Positions 45,261 through 54,971 of a stretch of 64,000 nucleotides of DNA are shown here, in pieces (position 1 is the first letter of the stretch; the number at the start of each line of letters is the position of its first letter). Below the pieces are notes generated by a model. It made no database searches and was not told where the DNA came from. It was given only the letters and a program-made list of their open reading frames with translations. The stretch lies in NCBI GenBank assembly GCA_963755755.1, contig CAVWLJ010000018.1:62001-126000 (forward strand). The letters run 5' to 3'. Made by a program: the position numbers and the translations under genes. Origin of the DNA: DATKNA01 sp963755755 (GTDB taxonomy: Bacteria; Actinomycetota; Actinomycetes; Actinomycetales; Kineosporiaceae).

Positions 45261-46291
45261 CAACCCTCGTCGTGGCGCCGGCGCCGGCCTCCGAGCTACG
45301 CCCGGTCTCGTGGCGCCGCTTGCTCTGGGTCGCCTGGCTCCGCTACCGGACGTCGTTGGCAGCCACCGCCGCGCTCTTGGTCGTCGTGGCGGTCGCGGTC
45401 GTCATCCAGGGTGAGCGGATGAGAACGGCCTATGCCGTTCTGCACGCCTGCACGCCGCCGTCGTCCGCACAGTGCAACTTCGCCTTCCTGACGTTCCACG
45501 ACACCTACGGGGACGCCGGCTTCGCCGGCGCGGTCTTCGTCTGGGTCCCGGGCCTGATCGGGGCATTCGCGGGTGCGCCGCTGCTGGCTCGGGAGCTCGA
45601 GACCGGAACCTTCCGCTTCGCCTGGACGCAGGGGGTCGGCCGCATGCGATGGCTCATCGCCCTCCTGGTCCCGGGAGCGCTCGGCGTCATCGCCGTCACC
45701 ACCGCCTTCGGAGGTCTGATCACCTGGTTCAAGCAGCCGCTGATCGACAGCGGGATCGAGCAGCGCCTCCACGGGAGCATCTTTCCCGCGACCGGGGTCG
45801 CGGTGGCGGGCTGGGGTCTGGCGGCCTTCGCCGTGGGGGTGCTGGCCGGCCTGGTCCTGAGGCGCGTCGTGCCTGCCCTGGCGCTGACCCTGGCTCTGTG
45901 GACCGGCCTGGCCTTCTTCGCGTCCACCCTGCGCGGCCACTACCAGGCCCCTCTCGTCACCAGCAGCCAACAGCTGGCGAACAACGAGCTCCCGGTCGAT
46001 CAGTGGTGGACGCACGACGGCGTCCGGGTCGGCGCCGCCCAGATCGATCAGGCACTACAGGCGATCGGCGTCCAGAGTTCCAACGGTGGCGGCGACTTCC
46101 GAGCCGGCCCCGGAAGCAGCTCGGTCGACCCGATCCAGTACCTGCTCCAGCACGGATACATGCAATGGACGAGTTATCAGCCGGACAGCCGGTACTGGCC
46201 CTTCCAGGTCATCGAGTTCGGCTGGCTCACCCTCGTGTCGCTCCTGCTTCTGGCGGCGACGCTCTGGCTGGTACGCCACCGGAACGCGTAG
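45257..46291 (+). CDS. ABC transporter permease of the GntR operon
   Basis: This 344-residue membrane protein has six hydrophobic segments, including SLAATAALLVVVAVAVVIQG, FVWVPGLIGAFAGAPLLARE and a last one WLTLVSLLLLAATLWLV. Loop 2 contains ELETGTFRFAWTQGVGRMRW, typical of ABC-2 permeases in actinobacterial GntR operons. A large loop with polar repeats (SSNGGGDFRAGPGSSS) lies near residue 275. It forms a complex with the preceding ATPase. Confidence 0.85.
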   Translation: MTTLVVAPAPASELRPVSWRRLLWVAWLRYRTSLAATAALLVVVAVAVVIQGERMRTAYAVLHACTPPSSAQCNFAFLTFHDTYGDAGFAGAVFVWVPGLIGAFAGAPLLARELETGTFRFAWTQGVGRMRWLIALLVPGALGVIAVTTAFGGLITWFKQPLIDSGIEQRLHGSIFPATGVAVAGWGLAAFAVGVLAGLVLRRVVPALALTLALWTGLAFFASTLRGHYQAPLVTSSQQLANNELPVDQWWTHDGVRVGAAQIDQALQAIGVQSSNGGGDFRAGPGSSSVDPIQYLLQHGYMQWTSYQPDSRYWPFQVIEFGWLTLVSLLLLAATLWLVRHRNA

Positions 46292-46591
46292 GCGACGTGC
46301 GACCGCCTCGGGACGTCGGCGGATGGATCCGCCGGAACGGACCCGCTGACGACGAGGATGGCACGGACAGGAGTGGAGAAGGGCAGGTCAGGCAGGGTTG
46401 CGACGAGCTTCCAGGGAGCGGCTGCCGCCGACGCTCCGGCCCACGAGAGCAAGAGCTCGCAGAGAAGTTCACTCGAAAGGCTCAAGGTTTCGCGGAGCAC
46501 CGCCGAAGCGTGATCCCGACGAGCACTCCAGTGCTCGATCGGAGCCCACCGGCGGCCGCAGAGCGCGCCCGCCCCGCATCTGGAGGCATTC
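46292..46591. other. 300-bp intergenic with palindrome
   Basis: I see no gene here. It contains a perfect inverted repeat, CGAGCACT-CC-AGTGCTCG (46520-46537), about 55 bp before the DUF1508 start, and a GGAGG ribosome site at its right end. Confidence 0.4.
46520..46537. promoter_or_regulatory. Perfect 8+8 palindrome upstream of the nucleoid-protein gene
   Basis: Eight-base arms (CGAGCACT / AGTGCTCG) are separated by CC. Its position 54 bp before the start suits an operator. GAAC-N4-GTTC-type SOS boxes do not match, so the binding protein is unknown. Confidence 0.35.
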
Positions 46592-47453
46592 GTGCCCGCG
46601 AAGTTCACCATCAGCAAGGACAGCGCCGGCAAGTTCCGGTTCACCCTGCACGCCGCGAACGGCTCGACCGTCGCGATCTCGCAGCCGTACGGCTCGAAGG
46701 CGGCCGCGATGAACGGCGTCACCTCCGTTCGCCGCAACGCCATCCGCGCCGGCGTCGAGGACACCACCGTCGCGAAGACGCCGGTGAAGGCGACGTCCAA
46801 GCGGATCGCCAAGGCTGCCGTCAAGACCAGCGCCAAGCCGGCCGTGAAGGCGACCGTCAAGGCCGCGAAGCCCGCCGCCAAGTCGACCGTCAAGGCGACC
46901 GCCAAGCCGGCCGTCAAGGCGACCGCCAAGCCGGCCGTCAAGGCCACTCCGAAGAGCGCCACCAAGAGCGCCCCGAAGAGCACCACGAAGTCGGCCCGGA
47001 CCACGACCAGCGAAGGTCTCGGCTGCGCGCAGCACCCGGAAGGCGTCCACGACCGGCACCCGCCGCGCCGCGACGGTGAAGACCGTCGCCGCCACTCCGG
47101 CCCGTTCCGCGAAGTCCTCGGTCAAGGCCGCGTCGTCCACGACGACGAGCCGCACCAGCCGCACGGTCAAGCCGGCCCGCCGGACGACCGCGAAGCCGGT
47201 TGCGACCCGCACGCCCGCCCCGAAGCCGGTCGTCCGCGTCTCGGCCAAGCCCGCCACCAAGCCGGCCGCCAAGCGCACCGCGGCGTCCGTCAAGCCCGCC
47301 GCGAAGCGGACGGCCAAGGCCGGCGTCAAGCGCACCGTCGTCAGGGCGTCGGCCCCGGTGTCCCGCACGAGCATCTCGTCGGTGCAGGGCGCCACGCCGA
47401 TGGTCCCCAGCCAGAAGCGCGTGACCCGTCCGTCGGTCCCCGCGACCGTCTGA
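46592..47453 (+). CDS. DUF1508 domain with long histone-H1-like tail, one frame break
   Basis: About 287 residues. The first 55 form a DUF1508/YegP-like domain (AKFTISKDSAGKFRFTLHAA, then VAISQPYGSKAAAMNGVTSV). The rest is Lys/Ala/Pro/Thr-rich with repeating AKPAVKAT units and a later RTxAKP region, as in bacterial H1-like proteins that coat DNA. A one-base break near 47012 shifts the tail frame; both sides keep the same composition. GGAGG lies six bases before GTG 46592. It is followed by a strong hairpin. Confidence 0.75.
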
Positions 47454-47471
47454 CCGCACGTCGACCCGTCC

Positions 47472-47505
47472 GAGGGGCGCACCCGCAGCCGCGGGTGCGC
47501 CCCTC
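47472..47505 (+). terminator. Strong hairpin after the DUF1508 gene
   Basis: A perfect 15-bp stem, GAGGGGCGCACCCGC pairing with GCGGGTGCGCCCCTC, has a 4-base loop (AGCC). No T-run follows, which is common for actinobacterial terminators. It lies 19 bp after the stop codon. Confidence 0.75.
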
Positions 47506-47559
47506 GCCGGCGTCCGCCGAGCGGCGGTCGCGTGGGCAGCCGCGCCCTCGGATGCGACG

Positions 47560-48205
47560 ATGGAACGCGTGTCCTCCGACAGACCAGGCGCTCAGCACCC
47601 GCGTCGCCCCACGTTCCTCGGCCCGGCCGCGCTGAACTCGCTCGTCGGCGCCCCCGACCCGGCACGCCGCGTCGAAGCTGCCCACGCCACCGCGGAGGCC
47701 CTGCTCCGGCACGGTCGCAGCGGCGACGAGGCGGTCGCCGCGCGGCTGGTCGCCCTCACCGACGAGCACGGCATCGACGAGGTCGCCCTGCTGTGGGCCG
47801 AGCGGCCCGCCGACACCCTGCCCGGTGCCCTGTGGCGGCTCTACGCGTTGCGCGCCGGCATCCGGCGTGCCCCTCTGGACTTCTCCCGCGGGTACGACGC
47901 CGGGCGGTGGCGGGCCCAGGTGCACGAGGTCGTGGCCGGGGTCGCCGAGCCGCCCGGGCACGCAGGAGGTCGTGGCGATGGCCGACGCCGTCCTGGCCGG
48001 GGCGTTCACGGGCGACTTCGCCGTCGCGCTCGAACGCGCCGGCGCCTTCTGCCGGGTCGTCTCCACCGGCTGGGCCCTGCTCGCGGACGACGACGTGGAC
48101 GCCGAGCGCGGCCAGGCCCGCACCCGGCAGGCGTCCGACCTGCTGCGGACCGGTCAGCAGCTCGAGCTCGCCGCGGAGCGCTGGCGGGAGGGGGCGCTCG
48201 CCTGA
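47560..48205 (+). CDS. Conserved actinobacterial helical protein, one frame break
   Basis: About 215 residues: TFLGPAALNSLVGAPDPARR, then AEALLRHGRSGDEAVAARLV, LLWAERPADTLPGALWRLYA and, after a break near 47955, VVAMADAVLAGAFTGDFAVA and AGAFCRVVSTGWALLADD. This pattern is familiar from actinobacterial proteins of unknown role (helical, no membrane segments). The start could be ATG 47560 or GTG 47569. Confidence 0.65.
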
Positions 48206-48456
48206 TTTTGTCGGCGGCCGGGAACACGTTCACCTCCAGCCGCGTTGGCCGCATCCGGTGACACCCTTCGGGGCCTCACCAGGCGTCGGGCCGCGGTAGC
48301 CCCGGGTCCCATCTGAAGCCGCCACGAGCGGCCGTTGCGCCGTCAGGCGCTCCCGGCCCGACGCCCTAAATCTCCAGCGGGGGCACGCTCGATCTCCACC
48401 ATGCCGTTACTCCCTCACCGCCCCGCCCGCGCCGCCCGTGTCGGACAATGGTCGCG

Positions 48457-50259
48457 ATGGTTGACGATCTCGCGGCGCCTCCTGCCGGCCCGCCAGTCGC
48501 CGCGGTGAGCCTGCGGGATCGCCTCGCCCGCGCACACGCATGGCTGGTCACTCCCGGCTGGCGGGCGCATGTGCTCCACGCCCTCGGGGTGTTCCTCGTC
48601 GTCGTGGTCGGCGCCGCGATCGGCGCCGCCCTGGCGCCGCCGACCAGCACGCAGGTGGGCCCCATCCAGGCCGAGGTCTCGGTGGTTCCGAGCCTGTCGC
48701 CCGGCGTCACGCTCCTGCTGCCGCCCGCGGGCCAGGTGAGCTTCGCGACGCACGTGGCCCCGTTCGCCGTGCAGGCCCGGATCGCCGAAGTGGACCTCGA
48801 GGGCGCCCGCGCACTCATCAACTCGCCGACGGCGCTCGAGGCGCTCCGGACGTCGGCGCCCGACCAGTTGCGCACCGCCGCGCTGCAGGCGGCCGGGACG
48901 ACCGCGCTGTGCTCGCTCGCCGGCGCGCTCGTGCTCTCGCTGATCGTCTACCGGCGGCGGTGGAGCCGGACTGCGGAGGTGGCGAGCGCGCTTGCCGTCG
49001 TCCTCGCCGTGGTCGGCGGTGTGGGCGCCTTGACCTTCGATCCGGACAAGTTCGCCCAGCCGAAGTTCACCGGCCTGCTCGGGCAGGCGCCCTACGTCGC
49101 CGGGCAGGCCTCCAGCCTCATGCGCCGGCTGGAGTCGTACCGCAGCGGCCTGGCGGACATCGTCTCCGGCATCACCACCCTGTACGCCACGAGCGACCGG
49201 CTGCCCGTCGTCCCCGCCTCGGACGACGTCGTCACCGTCCTGCACGTGTCCGACATCCACCTGAACCCGCTCGGGTTCGACCTCACCCAGCGCCTCGTCA
49301 AGCAGTTCGACATCGACATGGTCGTCGACACCGGTGACATCACGACGTGGGGCACCGAGGTCGAGTCGTCGATCCTCTCCCGGATCAAGGACGTCGGCGT
49401 GCCTTACGTGTTCGTCCGCGGCAACCACGACTCGCTGCGGACCCAGGCGGCCGTCGCGCAGAACCCGAACGCGATCGTCCTCGACGGCCAGGTCAAGGTC
49501 GTCAAGGGCCTGGTCATCGCCGGCATCGGCGACCCGCGGTTCACCCCCGACGCGAACGCGCCGATCGACCCGCTGCCGACGCCGTCCGTGCCGACGAAGC
49601 CGGCGCCGCGGCCGAGCGCGCCGGGCACCGCGACCACGGGCGGCACGGCGGCCGGGGCGTCGCCGTCGCCGTCCGCGTCCCCCCGGCCCGACTGGGCCGC
49701 GTCGTCCGATCCCGAGGTGCGCGCGGGGGGACGGCTCGAGGACGTCGTCCAGGCCTGGAACGCCCGGCACCCCGACCAGCCCGTGGCCGTCGCGGCCGTG
49801 CACGAGCCGTACGCGGTGCCGCCGCTGCTGGGCCAGGTGCCCGTCGTCCTGGCCGGGCACTTCCACTCCAGGTCGGTGCGGCTCGATCCGTCGGGCACGC
49901 GGATCATGATCGAGGGGTCCACCGGCGGCGCCGGCATCACCTCCGACACCATGCACCAGGTCGCGGACGGCACGCCTGTCCCGCTGGACGCCACCCTGCT
50001 CTACATCGCTCGGGCCGGGGATCGCGCCGGGCAGGTCGTCGCCTACGACCAGATCACGGTCGGGGGCTTCGGGCTGGCCTCGGTGACGATCGAGCGCACG
50101 GTCATCCGGCCGGGCACCGAGGCGGTCCTCGCGCCGGGCCAGCAGGGCCCGCCGACGCCGGCCCCCAGCCCTTCCGGGACGCCGACGCCGACCAAGACGT
50201 CCTCCGCGGGGCGTCGACGGCCCGCACGACGCGTCGACCCGGGTGCGCCCTCCGGGTGA
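48457..50259 (+). CDS. Membrane-bound metallophosphoesterase
   Basis: This protein of about 600 residues has two membrane helices before residue 190 (LHALGVFLVVVVGAAIGAAL and ALCSLAGALVLSLIVY), then possibly a third. The calcineurin-type site follows: VLHVSDIHLNP, DMVVDTGDITTWG, VRGNHDSL and a late LAGHFHSRS. A Pro/Ser/Thr-rich loop interrupts the domain near residues 370-415 and another ends the protein. Placement of the domain outside the membrane is likely. It lies 91 bp upstream of the DUF47-Pit pair, which fits phosphate release near a phosphate importer. Confidence 0.88.
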   Translation: MVDDLAAPPAGPPVAAVSLRDRLARAHAWLVTPGWRAHVLHALGVFLVVVVGAAIGAALAPPTSTQVGPIQAEVSVVPSLSPGVTLLLPPAGQVSFATHVAPFAVQARIAEVDLEGARALINSPTALEALRTSAPDQLRTAALQAAGTTALCSLAGALVLSLIVYRRRWSRTAEVASALAVVLAVVGGVGALTFDPDKFAQPKFTGLLGQAPYVAGQASSLMRRLESYRSGLADIVSGITTLYATSDRLPVVPASDDVVTVLHVSDIHLNPLGFDLTQRLVKQFDIDMVVDTGDITTWGTEVESSILSRIKDVGVPYVFVRGNHDSLRTQAAVAQNPNAIVLDGQVKVVKGLVIAGIGDPRFTPDANAPIDPLPTPSVPTKPAPRPSAPGTATTGGTAAGASPSPSASPRPDWAASSDPEVRAGGRLEDVVQAWNARHPDQPVAVAAVHEPYAVPPLLGQVPVVLAGHFHSRSVRLDPSGTRIMIEGSTGGAGITSDTMHQVADGTPVPLDATLLYIARAGDRAGQVVAYDQITVGGFGLASVTIERTVIRPGTEAVLAPGQQGPPTPAPSPSGTPTPTKTSSAGRRRPARRVDPGAPSG

Positions 50260-50350
50260 TCGCGCGCGGGCAGCGCCGCCGGCCGGCGCCGCGATTCACC
50301 TTCGTCACGTAGCATCCGGCCCGGTCATCCACCCCGGATCTGGAGGCGAC

Positions 50351-50971
50351 GTGCCGTTCCGCCTGCGTCGTGACGACGCGCGCTTCGGCGACCTCCTGGG
50401 AGACCTCGCCTCCGGCCTCACCGCGACGGCCGGCCTGCTGGCGGAGCTCCTCGGTGAGCCCTCGCGCGAGGTGCGCGAGCTCCAGGAGGACCTGCGGGGC
50501 GCCGATCAGGACGCCGACGTCCGCGCCAACGCCGTCCTGCGTGCGCTCTCGGCAGCGATCGTCACGCCCTTCGACCGTGGCGACGTCTACCGCCTCGCCT
50601 GGGCGGTGCGGACGACGGTGCAGCGGATGGCCGCCGCGGGGGAGGACGTGATCGAGCTGGAGCCCGACCGTCTGCCCGCCCTCGTCACCGAGCTCGTCCA
50701 GCTCCTGGCCCGCGCCGCGGAGGTCGCCGAGGACGGCGTCCAGCAGGTGCCGCAGACCGATGCGATCACCGACGCCTCGGTGGAGCTCAACCGGCTCGCC
50801 CGGCAGGCCCGGGACGCGCAGCGGCGCCTGCTCGCGGAGGCGAGCGCCTCGGACGGGGACGCCGGACTGCTCGTCCGGCGGGTCGCCGCCGCGGCGTCGT
50901 TCCGGTCGGTGGTGGAGTCCTTCGAGCTGCTGGCGCACGCGCTGCAGGCGATCGCGGTCGCGGAGAGCTGA
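50351..50971 (+). CDS. DUF47 (PhoU-like) Pit accessory protein
   Basis: This 206-residue helical protein has RLRRDDARFGDLLGDLASGL, then AVLRALSAAIVTPFDRGDVY and a final SVVESFELLAHALQAIAVAES. DUF47 proteins are PhoU-related and normally sit beside Pit phosphate transporters. GGAGG precedes GTG 50351. It ends 5 bp before the Pit gene. Confidence 0.88.
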   Translation: MPFRLRRDDARFGDLLGDLASGLTATAGLLAELLGEPSREVRELQEDLRGADQDADVRANAVLRALSAAIVTPFDRGDVYRLAWAVRTTVQRMAAAGEDVIELEPDRLPALVTELVQLLARAAEVAEDGVQQVPQTDAITDASVELNRLARQARDAQRRLLAEASASDGDAGLLVRRVAAAASFRSVVESFELLAHALQAIAVAES

Positions 50972-50976
50972 CGCCG

Positions 50977-52032
50977 GTGGTGACCGCCCTCCTGGTGGCT
51001 GCCGTCGTGCTGGCCGCCGTCTTCGCATGGACCAACGGCGTGCACGACGCCGCGAACGCCGTCGCCACCTCGTTCTCGACGGGTGCGCTCACGCCGCGGT
51101 TCGGGCTCGCGCTCGCCGCCGTCCTCAACGTGGTCGGCGCGCTGATCGGCATCGACGTCGCGCTCACCATCGGGACCGGGATCCTCGCGGCGCCGCCCGG
51201 CGCCCCCGGCGTCGGCCTGGTCGTCGCGGCCCTGGTCGCGGCCATCGGCTGGAACGTCCTCACCTGGTGGCTGGGGCTGCCGTCGTCGTCCACGCATGCG
51301 CTCATCGCCGGGCTGGTGGGCGCCGGTCTCGTCGTCGGCGCCACCGTCGACACCGCGGCCGTGACCCGGCAGGTCGTTCTCCCGACGGTGATCTCTCCCG
51401 TGCTCGGGCTGGTGGTCGCTTGGCTGTTCGTGGCGGCGCTCGGCCCGCTCCTGGCCGGGCTGAGCCGCCGGCTGACCATGCGCCGGCTGAAGATCGCCCA
51501 ATCCGTCGCCGCGGGCGCCGTGGCTCTCGCGCACGGCCTCCAGGACGGCCAGAAGACCATGGGCGCCGTCGTGCTGGCGCTGGTGGCCGCCGGCCGGCTC
51601 GCGACCCCGCAGGAGATCCCGCTGTGGGTCCGCCTGTTCGCCGCCGTCTTCCTCGGGCTCGGCACCGCCGCCGGCGGCTGGCCCCTGGTCCGGACGCTGG
51701 GGCGCCGGGTCGCCCCGCTCGACCCGCTCGGCGGCTTCGCCGCGGAGTCGACGACCGCGGTGGTCCTCTATGCCGCCGGCGTCGGTGGCACGCCGGTGTC
51801 GAGCACGTACACGATCACCGCCGCGGTGGCAGGTGCCGGGGCCGCGAACGGCGTCCGGGTCGTCCGCTGGCGGGTGTTCCGCCGGATCCTCGCCGTCTGG
51901 ATCGTCACGCCCGTCGCCTGCGCCCTGGTCGCCGCCGCGCTGCTCGGCCGTGGTCCGGACCGTCGTCCGGTGAGCGTCAGCCGAACCTGCCGGAGATGTA
52001 GTCCTCGGTGGCCTTCTCGCTCGGGTTGCTGA
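50977..52032 (+). CDS. pit: Low-affinity inorganic phosphate transporter (Pit)
   Basis: This 351-residue PiT/PHO4 protein has ten hydrophobic segments. The two family signatures are present: VFAWTNGVHDAANAVATSFS near the N-terminus and VALAHGLQDGQKTMGAVV in the second half, plus LPSSSTHALIAGLVGAG. It carries phosphate with a cation across the membrane. The extreme C-terminus overlaps pstB on the other strand by 56 bp. An alternative frame would stop at 51973, so the true end is unsure. Confidence 0.9.
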   Translation: MVTALLVAAVVLAAVFAWTNGVHDAANAVATSFSTGALTPRFGLALAAVLNVVGALIGIDVALTIGTGILAAPPGAPGVGLVVAALVAAIGWNVLTWWLGLPSSSTHALIAGLVGAGLVVGATVDTAAVTRQVVLPTVISPVLGLVVAWLFVAALGPLLAGLSRRLTMRRLKIAQSVAAGAVALAHGLQDGQKTMGAVVLALVAAGRLATPQEIPLWVRLFAAVFLGLGTAAGGWPLVRTLGRRVAPLDPLGGFAAESTTAVVLYAAGVGGTPVSSTYTITAAVAGAGAANGVRVVRWRVFRRILAVWIVTPVACALVAAALLGRGPDRRPVSVSRTCRRCSPRWPSRSGC

Positions 52033-52753
52033 AGATCTTCGTGGTGTCGTCCATCTCGATGAGGTGGCCGGGCTTCCCGGTCGCCTGCAGGTTGAAGAAC
52101 GCCGTCCGCTCGCTCACCCGCGCCGCCTGCTGCATGTTGTGGGTGACGATGACGATCGTGTAGTTCTCCTTGAGCTCCTGGATCAGGTCCTCGATCGCGA
52201 GCGTCGAGATCGGGTCGAGCGCGGAGCACGGCTCGTCCATGAGCAGCACCTCGGGCTCCACCGCGATGGCACGGGCGATGCAGAGCCGCTGCTGCTGGCC
52301 GCCGGAGAGGCTCGCGCCGGGCTTGTCGAGCCGCTCCTCGACCTCGTTCCAGAGGTTGGCGCCGCGCAGGGACTTCTCCACGATCTCGTCCGTCTGCGAC
52401 TTGCGTGCCCGGCCCTTGAGCTTGTAGCCGGCCACCACGTTGTCGTAGATCGACATGGTGGGGAACGGGTTCGGGCGCTGGAACACCATGCCGATCGTCC
52501 GCCGGACGTTCACGGGGTCGACGCCGGAGGCGTAGATGTCCTCGTTGTTGAGGGAGACGCTGCCCTCGACGCGGGCGCCGGGGATGACCTCGTGCATGCG
52601 GTTGAGGGTGCGCAGGAAGGTCGACTTGCCGCAGCCGCTCGGACCGATGAAGGCGGTCACCGAGTTCGGCTCGACGGTCATCGTCACGCCTTCGACGGCC
52701 AGGAACGAGCCGTAGTAGATGTCGACGTCCTTCACATCGATGCGCTTGCCCAT
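51977..52753 (-). CDS. pstB: Phosphate ABC transporter ATP-binding protein PstB
   Basis: This 258-residue ATPase has the PstB hallmarks: Walker A FIGPSGCGKSTFLRTLNRM, MVFQRPNPFPTMSIYDNV, signature ASLSGGQQQRLCIARAIA, Walker B VLLMDEPCSALDP, and THNMQQAARVSERTAFFN. It energises the PstA-PstC channel and is the last gene of the pst operon, 15 bp after pstA. Confidence 0.96.
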   Translation of the reverse strand: MGKRIDVKDVDIYYGSFLAVEGVTMTVEPNSVTAFIGPSGCGKSTFLRTLNRMHEVIPGARVEGSVSLNNEDIYASGVDPVNVRRTIGMVFQRPNPFPTMSIYDNVVAGYKLKGRARKSQTDEIVEKSLRGANLWNEVEERLDKPGASLSGGQQQRLCIARAIAVEPEVLLMDEPCSALDPISTLAIEDLIQELKENYTIVIVTHNMQQAARVSERTAFFNLQATGKPGHLIEMDDTTKIFSNPSEKATEDYISGRFG

Positions 52754-52768
52754 TGTCCTGTTCTCCGT

Positions 52769-53832
52769 TCAGCGGACCCGTGTCAGGCCCGCGATGGCAC
52801 GGGCGATGAGGTTCAGCAGCATGACGAGGATGATCAGCGCCAGGGCGGCGCCCCACGCACGGGCGACGGCGACGTCGCTGGGCCGGGCGGCCTGGTCGAA
52901 GATGATCGTCGGCAGGGTGGCCTGCGGACCGCTGAAGAGGTTGGTGTTGATCGAGGTCGTGAAGCCGACGAGCAGCAGCAGGGGCGCGGTCTCGCCCATG
53001 ACCCGGGCGACCCCGAGCATGATGCCGGTGACGATGCCCGGCAGCGCCGTCGGGACGACCACCTTGAGGATCGTGCGCCAGCGGGGGATCCCGAGCGCGA
53101 ACGAGGCCTCGCGCAGTTCGTTCGGCACGAGCTTGAGCATCTCCTCGGTGCTGCGGACCACGGTCGGGATCATGAGGATCGCCAGTGCCAGCGTGGCGGG
53201 GAAGCCGGAGCGCTGGAAGCCCGCGATGAGCACCCAGAGCGTGAAGATGAACAGGCCGGCGACGATCGAGGGGATGCCGGTCATGACGTCGACGAAGAAC
53301 GTCACGGCACGGGCGAGGCGGCGGCCGCCGCCGTACTCCACGAGGTAGATCGCGACGAGGACCGCGATCGGCACGGAGATGATGCTGGTCATCAGCGCCT
53401 GCTCGAGCGTGCCGATGATGCCGTGGTAGATCCCGCCGCCGGATTCCGTGGGCCCGATGTTGCGCAGCGAGTGGGTCAGGAAGGTCGCGTTGATGACCGC
53501 CGAGCCCACGCTGCAGGACCGTCCACACCACGCTGACCAGCGGGATGATCGCGACGACGAACGCGCTGTACACGAGCGTGGTGAAGAGCCGGTCGACGGC
53601 GCGGCGGCGGCCCTCGACGGCGAAGCTCGCCGTCGTCTGCAGCACGAGGTAGGTCACCGCCGCGGTGACCAGCGTGCCCGCCGACTCCCTCGATCGGCGT
53701 GAGGGCCGCGAGCGCGGCGGTGACGAGGACGCTCGCAGCGGCGACGCCGGGCAGGCCCCAGGCGGGCAGCTTGGCGCCGGCCAGGCCCAGGGTGTCGCGC
53801 CGCGGGGCGACGACGGCGGTCTGGGTGGCCAT
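52769..53832 (-). CDS. pstA: Phosphate ABC transporter permease PstA, two frame breaks
   Basis: About 355 residues. Read across frames: MATQTAVVAPRRD, then the first membrane helix, AVDRLFTTLVYSAFVVAIIP, the loop, and the permease core FFVDVMTGIPSIVAGLFIFT and LREASFALGIPRWRTILKVV (the EAA-type loop contacting PstB). The last helices lead to IARAIAGLTRVR. Breaks lie near 53680 and 53510. The ATG overlaps the pstC stop (TGATG). The gene is likely intact in the organism. Confidence 0.9.
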
Positions 53833-54865
53833 CAGTTCGCTCCCGAGAAGGCGGCGCGGCGGCCGATGATCCAGCGAGCCGTGATGTTGACGACGAGGGT
53901 GATGAAGAACAGCACCATGCCGGAGGCGATGAGCGCGCTGATGCCGGTGTCGGCGGCGAAGCCGTACTGCAGCGCGATGTTCGCGGCGATCGTGTTGCCG
54001 CCCGGTTCGAGGATGTGCCAGCTGGTCACGTAGCTCGTCGAGAGGACGAGGGCGACAGCGACGGTCTCGCCGAGGGCGCGCCCCAGGCCGAGCATCGAGG
54101 CGCTGATGACGCCGGACCGGCCGAACGGCAGCACCGCCATCCTCATGACCTCCCACCGGGTGGCGCCGAGCGCGAGCGCACCCTCGATGTGCGACGTCGG
54201 CACCTGGAGGAAGACCTCGCGGCTGACCGCGGAGACGATCGGAAGGATCATGACGGCGAGCACGACGGAGGCGTTGAGCATGGTTCGTGTCGCCGTGGTC
54301 CCGTCGGCCCCGACGTTGAAGAGCGGGAACCAGCCGAGGTGATCGGCGAGGTAGGTGGTCAGCCCGACCATCTGCGGGACGAGGAAGAACAGCCCCCACA
54401 GGCCGTAGACGACGCTCGGGACCGCCGCCAGCAGGTCGACGAGATAGCCGAGCGGGGAGGCGAGCCGGCGCGGCGCGTAGTGCGCGATGAAGAGGGCGAT
54501 GCCGACCGCGACGGGCACCGCCATGATCATGGCCAGTGCGCTGGAGAGGAGCGTGCCCCAGGCCACGGCCGCGATGCCCCAGACCGACGGCGTGGAGTCG
54601 GGGAACCAGGTCTTCTCGGTGAGGAAGTTCGTGGCGTCGGCCTGGATGGCGGGGATCGACTTCGCAGACGAGGAACGCCGCCGATGCCCACGATGATCAC
54701 CAGGAGGAGGATGCTCGCGCCGCCGGCCAGGCCGGCGAAGATCCGGTCGCCGAAGCGATCCCCGCGCTCCGCTCCGAGTGCCGGCCCCTCCGGGGTGGCG
54801 AGGGTGGCCTGGCCCAGGTTCGAGATGACCTCGGTCGGCGGTCGAGGGCCGGGTTCGGTGCTCAT
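53832..54865 (-). CDS. pstC: Phosphate ABC transporter permease PstC, two frame breaks
   Basis: About 345 residues. The N-terminus MSTEPGPRPPTEV leads to the first membrane helix FAGLAGGASILLLVIIVGIG; after a break near 54665 the frame resumes at AIQADATNFLTEKTWFPDS. The permease core has LVDLLAAVPSVVYGLWGLFF, then IEGALALGATRWEVMRMAVL (EAA loop) and GLGRALGETVAVALVLST. ATG 54865 is preceded by GAGGAG. It pairs with PstA. Confidence 0.9.
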
Positions 54866-54923
54866 CAGCGCTCTCCTCGTGTGGCGGACCGTCGTCGTGC
54901 GGGTGCTCCGGTACGGCACGGGC

Positions 54924-54953
54924 CCGGGCCGCCCTCGCTCGAGGACGGCCCGG
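54924..54953 (-). terminator. Hairpin between pstS and pstC
   Basis: On the minus strand the RNA folds as CCGGGCCGUCCUC-GAGC-GAGGGCGGCCCGG, a 13-bp stem with one G-U pair and a 4-base loop. It lies 18 bp after the pstS stop and about 60 bp before pstC. It probably stops part of the transcripts or protects the pstS end, giving more PstS than channel. Confidence 0.65.
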
Positions 54954-54971
54954 ACCGTGGATGTGCGGTCG

